NCBI RefSeq assembly: GCF_030296775.1
Contig: NZ_AP027742.1
Location: forward strand, 806,001 to 870,000
Source: Claveliimonas bilis
GTDB lineage: Bacteria > Bacillota > Clostridia > Lachnospirales > Lachnospiraceae
Reading direction: 5' to 3'
Length of the DNA stretch: 64,000 nucleotides
The notes beneath the pieces are model-generated. The model saw only the letters and a list, made by a program, of their open reading frames with translations, did no database searches and was not told the origin of the DNA. The position numbers and the translations under genes are program-made. This document shows positions 8,668 to 16,832 of this stretch, piece by piece. Each line of letters begins with the position of its first letter. The stretch's first letter is position 1.

Positions 8668-10059
8668 ATGGGAAACGTACAGATTTTATTGCGTCAGCAT
8701 GTAGGAGCACCTTGTGAAGCAATCGTAAAAGCTGGGGACAAGGTGGAAAAAGGTACTCTCATCGCTACTCCGACTGGACTTGGGGCAAACATTTTTTCCA
8801 GTGTTTACGGTGTGGTAGAAGAAGTGACAGCTGACAGCATCATCATCAAACCAGATGATGAGCAGAAAGATGAATTTGTTCCTATCAAGGAAGGAACAAA
8901 ACTGGAAATGGTAAAAGAGGCCGGAATTGTGGGAATGGGCGGAGCTGGATTCCCGACAGGCGTAAAACTGAACATTAACCTGGCAGAAACACCGATGGCT
9001 GAACTGGATCCGGAGATCAATCCGGAGCTTCCGGCAGATTTTAAACTGGAGCACAGCTATATTTTGGTAAATGCTGCAGAGTGTGAGCCGGGACTGGAAC
9101 ATAATATCCAGCAGCTGGAACAGCAGACGGACAAAGTGATCCGCGGCGTAAAATACTGTATGGAGATTACACATGCAGATAAAGCAATCTTTGCAATTAA
9201 GAAGAAACACCACAACGCGATCAAGATTTTGGATGCAGCTTTAAAGAGCGAACCGGATATTTCCATTCATATGCTTGCAGACATCTACCCAATGGGAGAG
9301 GAACGTGCAGTTGTAAGAGAGTGCCTTGGCGTAAACTTAACAACAACACAGCTTCCTTCCGCTGCAAGATCTGTTGTTGTAAATCTTGAAACAGCAGCAA
9401 AGGTTGCAGAGGCTATTGATGAAAGAAAACCTTGCATCAGCAAGAATATGACAGTACGTGGAAAACTGAACGGCGGAAATGGAGCTCATGTATTCATGGA
9501 TGTGCCGATCGGTGTCAGCGTAGGAGAGATGATCGAAAAAGCCGGCGGTATTGACGGTGTATATGGAGAGATCATTATGGGAGGAGCATTCACAGGTAAA
9601 TCTACAGATCTGGATGCACCTACTACAAAGACAACAGGAGGAATCCTGGTAACAGGAGAATTTCCGGATCTTCACGGTGCAAATGTGGGAATCCTTGTCT
9701 GTGCATGCGGCGGAAGCGAAGAGCGTATGCGTGAGATCGCTGCCAAGATGAACGGAAACGTTGTATCTGTATGCAAATGTAAACAGGCAATTGAAAACAA
9801 ACCGGGTGCACCGCTGAAGTGCTTAAGACCAGGCAACTGTCCTGGACAGGTAAAGAACAACCTGCAGTTTAAAAAGGATAATTGTGAATATATTATTATT
9901 GGTAACTGCTCTGACTGTTCCAACACCGTTATGGCGTCAGCACCTAAGATGGGTCTGAAAGTATTCCATCAGACTGACCATGTAATGAGAACAATCGGAC
10001 ATCCTCTTTACAGAACCCTGAAGATTTCCAAAGAGGTAAGCCAGGAGATTGATTTTTAA
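8668..10059 (+). CDS. prdC: PrdC, proline reductase-associated electron transfer protein (RnfC-like)
   Basis: 463 aa. Passes electrons from NADH-linked carriers to D-proline reductase in the cytoplasm. The N-terminal part resembles RnfC: a sandwich hybrid segment (AGDKVEKGTLIATPTG) and a nucleotide-binding GMGGAGFPT loop (residues 89-97). The C-terminal 110 residues are cysteine-rich (LVCACGGS, CKCKQ, CLRPGNCPG, NCSDCS), suited to redox centres. There is no in-frame UGA. First gene of the plus-strand prd set; AAAAGGAGAAG precedes the ATG. Confidence 0.93.
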   Translation: MGNVQILLRQHVGAPCEAIVKAGDKVEKGTLIATPTGLGANIFSSVYGVVEEVTADSIIIKPDDEQKDEFVPIKEGTKLEMVKEAGIVGMGGAGFPTGVKLNINLAETPMAELDPEINPELPADFKLEHSYILVNAAECEPGLEHNIQQLEQQTDKVIRGVKYCMEITHADKAIFAIKKKHHNAIKILDAALKSEPDISIHMLADIYPMGEERAVVRECLGVNLTTTQLPSAARSVVVNLETAAKVAEAIDERKPCISKNMTVRGKLNGGNGAHVFMDVPIGVSVGEMIEKAGGIDGVYGEIIMGGAFTGKSTDLDAPTTKTTGGILVTGEFPDLHGANVGILVCACGGSEERMREIAAKMNGNVVSVCKCKQAIENKPGAPLKCLRPGNCPGQVKNNLQFKKDNCEYIIIGNCSDCSNTVMASAPKMGLKVFHQTDHVMRTIGHPLYRTLKISKEVSQEIDF

Positions 10060-10276
10060 AGATTTTTAAGAAGTACAGGTATTACTGCCGCGGGCAGGGT
10101 CTGTGGAAGACCCCCGATTCTTTCACAGGCTTATGAAAAGATTGAGAGGTATTTTCTCTGCCGGCGGTTGTATATATACACCTTTGTCCGTGCAATGCGC
10201 GGATGGAACAATCTGGATTATTCTCTGAATTTAAAAGAGAGATTCAGAAGTAACAAAAACAAGGAGGGAAAACAAT
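10060..10276 (+). promoter_or_regulatory. prdC-prdA intergenic region with hairpins
   Basis: 217 bases holding two short hairpins (GGGTCT/AGACCC near 10097; TCCGTGC/GCGCGGA near 10190-10206) but no T-run terminator and no convincing sigma-70 or sigma-54 promoter. It could be a leader or processing region for prdA. No function can be assigned. Confidence 0.35.
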
Positions 10277-12130
10277 ATGTCAATCACAGCTGAAACAGCT
10301 AAAGAACATGCTCATGATCCTGCGGTATTGTGTTGCAGAGCCGAAGGCGGCATTACAATCGAACCAGCTAATCTGGAAGATCCGGCAATCTTTGACGATC
10401 TTGTAGATTCAGGATTATTGAACCTGGATGGTTGCCTGACCATCGAAGAAGTTTTAGGTGCAAAATTGAAAGAAACATGCGATTCTCTTTGCCCACTTAC
10501 TGCTGATAAGGTAGAGGGAGCAAAAGCTCCGACAGCACCGGCAGCAGAGGAAGAACCAGAAGAGGAAGCAGCAGCACCTGCACCTGCAGCACCAGTTGCA
10601 GCAGCACCGGTAGCAGGAGGAACATTAAAAATCCATATCGGAGAAGGAAAAGACATTGATCTTGAGATCCCGGTAGGAGCTCTTGGAGCAGGCGGAGCAG
10701 CAGCTGTACCGGTACCGGCAGGCGCAGAAGCAGCAGTTGCAGGCGCAGCACCGGCAGCAGCTGAAGAAGAGAAGGTTGTTAGAAGCCTGACAAGAAAACA
10801 TTACACAATCACAGAGGTTAAGAGAGGACCGGAGACAAAGATCGAAGGAACAACTCTTTACATCCGTGAAGGAATCGAAGCAGATGTTATCGCAGATCAG
10901 GAACTTGTAAAAGATTTCCATCTGGAGATCATTACTCCTGACAAATATCACACATATTCTGAGACAATTATGGATGTTCAGCCGATCGCTACAAAAGAAG
11001 GCGATTCTGACCTTGGAACAGGTGTGACAAGAGTTCTGGACGGCGTTGTTATGATGCTGACAGGTACAGATGAAGGCGGAGTTCAGATCGGTGAATTCGG
11101 ATCATCTGAAGGATACCTGGATGAGAACATTATGTGGAATCGTCCAAGCTGCCCGGATAAAGGCGAGATCTTTATCAAAGGTAACATCGTAATTCAGGAA
11201 AAGACAAACATGGAGCGCCGTGGACCTATGGCTGCACATACAGCTTTTGATATCATCACACAGGAAATCCGTGAAGTCATGAAAGAACTGGATGACAGCC
11301 TTGTTGCAGATACAGAAGAACTGAAACAGGTTCGCCGTCCTGGAAAGAAGAAAGTTGTTATCGTTAAAGAGATCATGGGACAGGGAGCTATGCATGACAA
11401 CTTCATCCTTCCGGTAGAGCCGGTTGGTGTTCTTGGAGCAAGAGCTAACGTTGACTTAGGAAACGTACCTGTTTGTGTATCTCCATTGGAAGTTCTTGAT
11501 GGATGTATCCACGCACTGACATGTATCGGACCTGCATCTAAAGAGATGTCCAGACATTACTGGAGAGAGCCATTGGTTCTTGAGGCTCTTCATGATCCGG
11601 AAGTTGACCTTTGCGGCGTTGTATTCGTAGGAAGCCCACAGATCAATGCTGAAAAATTCTATGTATCCAAACGTGTTGGACACACAGTAGAGATGATGGA
11701 TGCTGACGGAGCTTTCGTTACAACAGAAGGTTTCGGAAACAACCACATCGACTTTGCAAGCCATATCGAGCAGATCGGTATGAGAGGAATCCCGGTAGTA
11801 GGTATGTCCTACTGTGCAGTACAGGGTGCTCTCGTTGTTGGTAACAAGTACATGAACTACATGGTTGACAACAACAAATCAGAGTCCGGTATTGAGAACG
11901 AGGTTCTTGGATGCAATACTCTTTGTGAAGAGGATGCAATCCGTGCACTTGCAATGCTGAAGACAGCTATGGCTGGCGAAGAAGTGAAAGCTGCAGAGAA
12001 GAAGTGGAATCCGAACGTTAAATCTACAAACGTAGAGCTGATCGAAGCTGCATACGGCAAGAAAGTAGATCTCGTTGAAAACGAGCAGTCTCTGCCGATG
12101 AGCCAGAAACGTAAGGAAAAATACGACTAA
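10277..12130 (+). CDS. prdA: PrdA, D-proline reductase proprotein (pyruvoyl subunit precursor)
   Basis: Catalytic subunit precursor of D-proline reductase, which cleaves D-proline to 5-aminovalerate. The family is cut at a cysteine that becomes the pyruvoyl group. 617 aa. Seen: N-terminal domain, an Ala/Pro/Glu-rich hinge (about residues 76-175), then the core. ALTCIGPASKE places the likely processing Cys at residue 416, predicting chains of about 415 and 202 residues. Neighbours are prdC upstream and the 100-aa gene 14 bases downstream. GGAGGG precedes the ATG. Confidence 0.95.
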   Translation: MSITAETAKEHAHDPAVLCCRAEGGITIEPANLEDPAIFDDLVDSGLLNLDGCLTIEEVLGAKLKETCDSLCPLTADKVEGAKAPTAPAAEEEPEEEAAAPAPAAPVAAAPVAGGTLKIHIGEGKDIDLEIPVGALGAGGAAAVPVPAGAEAAVAGAAPAAAEEEKVVRSLTRKHYTITEVKRGPETKIEGTTLYIREGIEADVIADQELVKDFHLEIITPDKYHTYSETIMDVQPIATKEGDSDLGTGVTRVLDGVVMMLTGTDEGGVQIGEFGSSEGYLDENIMWNRPSCPDKGEIFIKGNIVIQEKTNMERRGPMAAHTAFDIITQEIREVMKELDDSLVADTEELKQVRRPGKKKVVIVKEIMGQGAMHDNFILPVEPVGVLGARANVDLGNVPVCVSPLEVLDGCIHALTCIGPASKEMSRHYWREPLVLEALHDPEVDLCGVVFVGSPQINAEKFYVSKRVGHTVEMMDADGAFVTTEGFGNNHIDFASHIEQIGMRGIPVVGMSYCAVQGALVVGNKYMNYMVDNNKSESGIENEVLGCNTLCEEDAIRALAMLKTAMAGEEVKAAEKKWNPNVKSTNVELIEAAYGKKVDLVENEQSLPMSQKRKEKYD

Positions 12131-12144
12131 TCTGAGGCGGTTCA

Positions 12145-12447
12145 ATGAATAACGAACGTTTGCATTATGGTGACAAGATCATTTACATGGAGGGTGTCGT
12201 TGTTGATGTTGATGATTGCAGCATCAGCGTAGACCTGAAAGGAAGGCTTGGTTTCTTAAAAGCCCCGAAGCGGATGTTTATCTGCGACACTGAACCCAAA
12301 GTAGGACAGGAAGTCGGATGGAACATGAGCTTCCCGGAGCAGCTGGGCCCGGAAATAAATGAGAAATATGTCAGCAATATAGAAAAAGAACGGCGCAAAC
12401 AAGAAGAAATGCGCGGGCAAATGGATAATAAGGAGGTTTCAAAATGA
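12145..12447 (+). CDS. Small conserved protein between PrdA and PrdB
   Basis: 100 aa, soluble, with a beta-rich N-terminal part (YGDKIIYMEGVVVDVDD...) and a charged C-terminal tail (ERRKQEEMRGQ). A similar gene sits between prdA and prdB in other proline-reducing clostridia (I recall a CBO2463/CBO2479-type domain name). No function is established. Its stop overlaps the prdB ATG (ATGA), so it is translationally coupled to the Sec subunit. A role in assembly or maturation is a guess. Confidence 0.8.
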   Translation: MNNERLHYGDKIIYMEGVVVDVDDCSISVDLKGRLGFLKAPKRMFICDTEPKVGQEVGWNMSFPEQLGPEINEKYVSNIEKERRKQEEMRGQMDNKEVSK

Positions 12448-13169
12448 GTTTAACGGTTGTTAAAGGTTTACAATCTGAAATTTTCGTTCCTATTACTCCT
12501 CCGGCTGTATGGACTCCTGTAACAAAAGAGCTGAAAGATATGTCTATCGCTCTTGCAACAGCTGCTGGTGTTCATAAGAAAGATCAGGAAAGATTCAATC
12601 TTGCTGGTGACTTCACATGGAGAAAAATAGAGAACACAACACCATCCAGTGAGCTGATGGTTTCACACGGTGGATACGACAACAGTGATGTTAACAAAGA
12701 CATCAACTGTATGTTCCCGATCGACAGAATCCACGAATTAGCTGCAGAAGGATTTATCAGAGCTTGTGCTCCGGTTCATGCAGGATTCATGGGCGGCGGC
12801 GGAAACCAGGAAAAATTCAAAGGTGAAACTGGTCCGGCCATCGCACAGATGTTCAAAGAAGAGGACGTAGATGCAGTTGTCCTCACAGCTGGATGAGGTA
12901 CCTGCCACCGCTCTGCAGTATTGGTGCAGAGAGCGATTGAAGAAGCTGGAATCCCAACAATTATTATTGCAGCTCTTCCTCCGGTTGTTCGTCAGACCGG
13001 TACACCTCGTGCGGTAGCTCCGTTGGTACCTATGGGTGCTAATGCGGGTGGTCCTCACAACGTAGAACAGCAGACACAGATTGTGAAAGCTACACTTGAG
13101 CAGTTAGTAAAGATTTCCACACCTGGAACAATCGTACCGCTGCCATACGAATATGTTGCTAAGATCTAA
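12444..13169 (+). CDS. prdB: PrdB, selenocysteine-containing D-proline reductase subunit
   Basis: Selenoprotein subunit of D-proline reductase. The in-frame TGA at 12894-12896 must be read as Sec151: the frame continues to TAA at 13167-13169 (241 aa), and the context TAG-U-GTCHR matches the PrdB active site (Sec151, Cys154). The SECIS-like hairpin, tRNA-Sec and selB in this window support recoding. A conventional caller would split it at 12896. AAGGAGG precedes the ATG inside the upstream gene. Confidence 0.96.
12911..12931 (+). promoter_or_regulatory. SECIS-like hairpin in prdB
   Basis: CTCTGCA (12911-12917) and TGCAGAG (12925-12931) form a perfect 7-bp stem around the loop GTATTGG. It begins 15 bases after the UGA, within the range where bacterial SECIS elements bind SelB. 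Confidence 0.8.
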
Positions 13170-13215
13170 TATCGGTCTGATATTAATGACAGGCACAATA
13201 TAATATTCAATATGT

Positions 13216-13246
13216 GGGCAGATGTATTTATACATCTGCCCTTTTT
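13216..13246 (+). terminator. Intrinsic terminator between prdB and prdD
   Basis: GGGCAGATGTA TTTA TACATCTGCCC (11-bp perfect stem) then TTTTT. It splits the prd genes into prdC-prdA-100aa-prdB and prdD-prdE transcripts, or attenuates the latter. Confidence 0.9.
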
Positions 13247-13263
13247 AAAAATAGCGTCAGGCC

Positions 13264-13269
13264 TATAAT
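13264..13269 (+). promoter_or_regulatory. Possible -10 box for prdD-prdE
   Basis: TATAAT 18 bases after the terminator T run and 25 bases before the prdD ATG. No good -35 is visible, so an independent promoter is only possible. Confidence 0.35.
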
Positions 13270-13294
13270 CGGCGCTGCTATTGGAGGTGAAACG

Positions 13295-14062
13295 ATGGTA
13301 GGAAATGAGACAGACTTAAGACGCCTGGTGATCAAGGCATTCCATATGACAGATGTGGAATGGGGCGAGCATAATGACATTAATGTAGATGGACATATGA
13401 CTGTCAGTAAAGAGATGATCGATCAGCTTGTAGCTGAAGAGGAACATATTGAGAAGATCGATATCCAGATCATCAAACCGGGCGACCACGACAGATGGAC
13501 GAATACGATCATGGATATCATTCCGATTTCTACAAAAGTTTTAGGGAAGATCGGAGAAGGTATTACACATACAATTACGGGAGTCTATGTGATGCTGACA
13601 GGGGTTGATACTGTCGGAAAGCAGACTCATGAGTTCGGTTCTTCAGAAGGAAATCTGAAGGAGCAGCTTTATCTGAATCGTGCAGGTACACCGGGAGATA
13701 ATGATTACATTATTTCTTTCGACGTTACATTGAAAGAGGGTATGGGACAGGAACGTCCGGGCCCGACGGCAGCACACAGAGCATGTGATAAATTTATCCA
13801 GTCTTATCGTGATAAGCTGAAAAAATTCAAGGGCGACAAGTGTACGGAGCGTCACGAATATCATGATGTAGTAAGACCTGGGAAAAAGAGAGTACTTATT
13901 GTAAAACAGGTAGCCGGACAGGGAGCAATGTATGATACTCATTTGTTTGCAAAAGAACCTTCCGGAGTAGAAGGCGGACGTTCTATTATTGATATGGGCA
14001 ATATGCCGATACTTGTTACGCCAAATGAGTACCGGGACGGAATTATCCGTTCCATGCAGTAG
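13295..14062 (+). CDS. prdD: PrdD, paralogue of the PrdA chain upstream of the cleavage cysteine
   Basis: 255 aa. Collinear with PrdA from about residue 160 to its processing site (RHEY..VVRPGKKRVLIVKQVAGQGAMYD parallels PrdA's RRPGKKKVVIVKEIMGQGAMHD). Function is not firmly known; proposed to be an accessory or structural partner of the reductase. Start ATG 13295 follows GGAGGTGAAACG. The frame is open back to 13214 only across the terminator, so the longer start is rejected. prdE begins 12 bases after its stop. Confidence 0.9.
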   Translation: MVGNETDLRRLVIKAFHMTDVEWGEHNDINVDGHMTVSKEMIDQLVAEEEHIEKIDIQIIKPGDHDRWTNTIMDIIPISTKVLGKIGEGITHTITGVYVMLTGVDTVGKQTHEFGSSEGNLKEQLYLNRAGTPGDNDYIISFDVTLKEGMGQERPGPTAAHRACDKFIQSYRDKLKKFKGDKCTERHEYHDVVRPGKKRVLIVKQVAGQGAMYDTHLFAKEPSGVEGGRSIIDMGNMPILVTPNEYRDGIIRSMQ

Positions 14063-14074
14063 GAGGTGAATGGT

Positions 14075-14551
14075 ATGGGTATTGGACCGTCAACAAAAGA
14101 AACATCTCTTCATCATTTCAGGGATCCACTGCTGGACGTTGTATCCAGTGACACTGATCTTGACCTGATGGGAATCATTATTGTAGGGACACCGGACGAC
14201 AATGAGGACAAGATGCTGGTGGGAACAAGAACTGCTGTCTGGGCAGAAGCGATGCGTGCCGATGGCGTTATCATTTCCTCTGATGGCTGGGGAAACAGCG
14301 ATGTTGATTTTACAAATACATGTGAGCAGCTGGGGACCCGCGGGATTGCAGTGACAGGACTGAATTTCAGCGGAACGGTAGCACAGTTTGTTGTAACAAA
14401 TGACTATCTGGATGGAATTGTGGATATTAACAAGAGCGCAGATGGAACTGAGACAAATGTAGTTGGAGAAAATAATGTAGTAGAACTTGACTGCAGGAAG
14501 GCAACAGCGCTCCTTAAGCTGAAAATGCGAAAAATGGAAGAAAAGAGATAG
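14075..14551 (+). CDS. prdE: PrdE, paralogue of the PrdA chain downstream of the cleavage cysteine
   Basis: 158 aa from ATG 14075, eight bases after AGGAGG; an in-frame GTG at 14066 overlaps the ribosome site. Its first residues MGIGPSTKETSLHHFRDP align with PrdA from Cys416 (CIGPASKEMSRHYWREP), so it replaces the processing Cys with an initiator Met. It lacks the residue that would form a pyruvoyl group. Likely accessory to the reductase; exact role unknown. Confidence 0.9.
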   Translation: MGIGPSTKETSLHHFRDPLLDVVSSDTDLDLMGIIIVGTPDDNEDKMLVGTRTAVWAEAMRADGVIISSDGWGNSDVDFTNTCEQLGTRGIAVTGLNFSGTVAQFVVTNDYLDGIVDINKSADGTETNVVGENNVVELDCRKATALLKLKMRKMEEKR

Positions 14552-14595
14552 CTGTGATTTTTATTATCGTGCAGCTTGAAGAATAAATCTTCATA

Positions 14596-14639
14596 AAAGA
14601 AAAGGCACGACATAAACTTATGTCGTGCCCTTTCTTTTT
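14596..14639. terminator. Bidirectional terminator after prdE and for the minus-strand RNA
   Basis: AAAAGAAAAGGCACGACATAA / TTATGTCGTGCCCTTTCTTTTT with T runs on both strands. It ends prdE on the plus strand and the candidate structured RNA on the minus strand. Confidence 0.9.
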
Positions 14640-14890
14640 GGTATGTCATTGAGAGGTTTTTCCTCGTTGCATTGCAGTTTTGTATATATACAAAGCTGGG
14701 GAAGATCTCCTGTTGGAGAAAAGTATATATAAATTGTAGTTACCCGGGCAGGAACGCTCTTGGGGAAAACGTTCGGCCCTGGATTAACTGCAATAGCAAC
14801 CATTGCTATCATCTTAAACAGCCCTACTTTAAAAATATAGCAGTCTCATCCCTTTGGGAGACCGCCTTTGCTCTCGTTGTTGTTTAAGAT
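14600..14890 (-). ncRNA. Candidate structured non-coding RNA, about 290 nt, family not assigned
   Basis: It has its own promoter (14897-14925) and ends at the terminator at 14596-14639. The predicted 5' end (about 14890) starts exactly at a 10-bp helix: plus-strand TGTTTAAGAT (14881-14890) pairs with ATCTTAAACA (14811-14820), enclosing a GTCTC/GAGAC hairpin. Further helices: ATAGCAA/TTGCTAT (14793-14809), GAACG/CGTTC inside GGGC/GCCC (14746-14779), TCTCC/GGAGA and an AT hairpin near 14680-14695. Reading frames here look non-coding. Compare with Clostridia RNAs such as the raiA motif; I cannot assign it. Confidence 0.6.
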
Positions 14891-14896
14891 GGTTAT

Positions 14897-14925
14897 AATA
14901 TAGCACCAGTTTTTTTGTGTGTCAA
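14897..14925 (-). promoter_or_regulatory. Promoter of the candidate ncRNA
   Basis: On the minus strand TTGACA (14925-14920), 17-base spacer, TATATT (14902-14897). Near-consensus and correctly spaced, with no protein start downstream. Confidence 0.75.
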
Positions 14926-14974
14926 GATTAAAAAGTGTGATTTTGCATAATTTTGCAAAAAAGTATATAAAAAT

Positions 14975-15017
14975 AAATCCACTGCAGGACAAACTTCTTG
15001 TAATGCAGTGGATTTTT
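14975..15017. terminator. Terminator downstream of the YcxB-like gene
   Basis: AAATCCACTGCA / TGCAGTGGATTT hairpin with T-rich sequence on both strands, 24 bases past the minus-strand stop. Confidence 0.75.
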
Positions 15018-15040
15018 GATTTTAAAACGGAGAAAAACCG

Positions 15041-15580
15041 TTACTTATTAAAGGCTGGAGCAATGGGAACCTGCTCGATTTCGGGATGTACATTTAACAT
15101 CCATTCTTTAAAGCTGTCGGCATTGCCTTCAGTGAAACATTCCTTGTCCAGCATAACACCCTCCACACCGTCGGGTGATGTCAGCTTGAAATAGGTTTTG
15201 GCCTCTTCCAGTTTTTTGATGTCGGACCATTCTACCCGGTTGTTCAGTTTCCCGTTGATATGAAGAGAAATATCCTTGTCTCTGACAATGACTTTGCATA
15301 ACCAGTCTTTCTCATTAAAATATTTCTGCCTGGTGAGACGGAATGTTTTGTCGGCGTGCATCCAATGGAAAAAAACGCCCCGGTAAACGGCAACAAAAAT
15401 CAGGAAAGCGCCGATTGTCTGCCATCTTGCGGAAACGTTTACTTTATCGAAATAGATCCACCCGAATACTCCGGCAGCAAAGAGGACGAGATACAGATAG
15501 AAAGTGCGCAGCCTCCAGAATTTTGGAGTGGCCCACTTATCATAACGTTTTCTGTCCATTGTATACTCATTGATAAACAT
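15041..15580 (-). CDS. YcxB-like membrane protein, function unknown
   Basis: 179 aa. A basic N-terminus is followed by two hydrophobic segments (about residues 25-45 and 55-72), then a soluble domain of about 100 residues with the look of the YcxB-like C-terminal domain (SLHINGKLNNRVEWSDIKKL; FKEWMLN). No enzyme motif is seen. Start Met at 15580 or an internal Met (MDRKRY). It has its own terminator and stands apart from the neighbouring transporter genes. Confidence 0.65.
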   Translation of the reverse strand: MFINEYTMDRKRYDKWATPKFWRLRTFYLYLVLFAAGVFGWIYFDKVNVSARWQTIGAFLIFVAVYRGVFFHWMHADKTFRLTRQKYFNEKDWLCKVIVRDKDISLHINGKLNNRVEWSDIKKLEEAKTYFKLTSPDGVEGVMLDKECFTEGNADSFKEWMLNVHPEIEQVPIAPAFNK

Positions 15581-15761
15581 AATTTATTCTCCGTATTTTG
15601 TAAGTCCTATTTTTATAATACATTTTCATAGTCTTTCTTTGCAAAAGCGGTATCTTTTTACAAAGAAAGAGCACAGATTTTTAGTATATAAATGGCCGTC
15701 CCTGGGGATGGCCATTTATAAAGATCATATGTAGAATTTCTTCTTGTTCTATCTGTCTTAT

Positions 15762-16652
15762 TTAAGCAACTCCCGCTTTTTTGTCCTTTACAGCTGCACT
15801 GATCAGTGTATAGGAAGTCCACAGAAGAACAACACAAACCAGGTTGATCAGCCAGAACATCGGAAGAGATGTAACAAGTTTCCATGCAATGAATACACCG
15901 ATACATCCGCCGATTGCGTTACCAACTGTGTGAGGAACATCGTAACGTTTGGTCTTGATAAACTCGATAGAGCAAGCCGGCATCAGACATGCACAGGATC
16001 CCATGAATACTGGGAAAGCTGCAGTTGCATCAACACCGAGCAGAAGGCAGGTAGCCATACAAGGTGCATACAGACCGAAACCGATATCCATCAGAGCGCC
16101 CCACAGGATGTTAAGACCTGCAGCTACGATCAACTGCCAGCCAGTCAGTGTTGTAGCAGTTCCTACAATACCGAACGGTCCCCATCCGGTGTTTTTGCAA
16201 AGCATGATGATTGCAAGTGGAATCATTATAACTCCAAGAGCCCAGCGGATCTTGTTACGAGGCCATTTTGTAACGATTGTTGCGAATCCAAAGGAACCAA
16301 CAGCAGCACATACATACATGATCAAAAGGAACATAGGATCAACATCTACAGAAGCTGTGAAAATGAATGCCTCGAAGATAACCGGGAAGGTATCACCAAC
16401 ATTCAGAGTTCCAGGGATGTTGATATCATCAATCTGGTTAAATAATTTATACATGAATGTGGATGGTGCATAGGAACCACATCCAAGAGTGTCAAGGAAG
16501 TTAGCGATAATACCTACAGCGAAACCGGATGCCCACTGTTTGCCGGTAGCGTTCTTGAGTTCATCCATACGGTTCTTTCCGATATCGACGATAAGTCCGA
16601 TACCTGTTCCGGCTGCCAGAACGCCGAATAAAATCTGAAGAAACAGTAACAT
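15762..16652 (-). CDS. TSUP / TauE-SafE family permease
   Basis: 296 aa with about eight predicted membrane helices and the two-half layout of the TauE/SafE (TSUP) family. These permeases move small anions such as sulfite, sulfoacetate or thiosulfate; the substrate here is unknown. Nearby selenium and sulfur genes make a chalcogen oxyanion possible (inference). Start ATG 16652 is chosen because GGAGGA lies six bases upstream; the ATG at 16667 precedes that site. A hairpin without a T run (15687-15720) lies beyond the stop. Confidence 0.8.
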   Translation of the reverse strand: MLLFLQILFGVLAAGTGIGLIVDIGKNRMDELKNATGKQWASGFAVGIIANFLDTLGCGSYAPSTFMYKLFNQIDDINIPGTLNVGDTFPVIFEAFIFTASVDVDPMFLLIMYVCAAVGSFGFATIVTKWPRNKIRWALGVIMIPLAIIMLCKNTGWGPFGIVGTATTLTGWQLIVAAGLNILWGALMDIGFGLYAPCMATCLLLGVDATAAFPVFMGSCACLMPACSIEFIKTKRYDVPHTVGNAIGGCIGVFIAWKLVTSLPMFWLINLVCVVLLWTSYTLISAAVKDKKAGVA

Positions 16653-16783
16653 AAAATTTTCCTCCAATCTCTAGATAAATAAATACTATAACTTTTACAG
16701 AGATGCCACCCCGATTTGACATCTCCATGTAAACTTAATTTACCATTTTGACAAAAAAAAGTCAATACTTTAAGCATAGAAAG

Positions 16784-16820
16784 AGAGAAATCATTGTAGA
16801 AAATGAACAATGATTTCTCT
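16784..16820 (-). terminator. Hairpin terminator after the NSS transporter gene
   Basis: GAGAAATCATTGT / ACAATGATTTCTC stem, 13 bases past the minus-strand stop, with a moderately T-rich tail. Confidence 0.6.
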
Positions 16821-16832
16821 GTGGTTCCATGT

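Noticed and set aside
12444-12896. prdB as a gene broken by a nonsense mutation
   Set aside because: The TGA lies at the known Sec position, is followed by a SECIS-like hairpin, and Sec machinery is encoded nearby.
14618-14812. 64-aa minus-strand frame near the candidate ncRNA
   Set aside because: No ribosome site, not hydrophobic like type I toxins, and it runs through the hairpins of the RNA and into its terminator.
14600-14890. Retron-type msr-msd RNA
   Set aside because: There is an inverted repeat at the 5' end, but no reverse transcriptase gene anywhere near.
15744-16445. 233-aa plus-strand frame opposite the TSUP permease
   Set aside because: Antisense shadow of a clear membrane-protein gene; Cys/Ser/Asn-rich composition is not protein-like.
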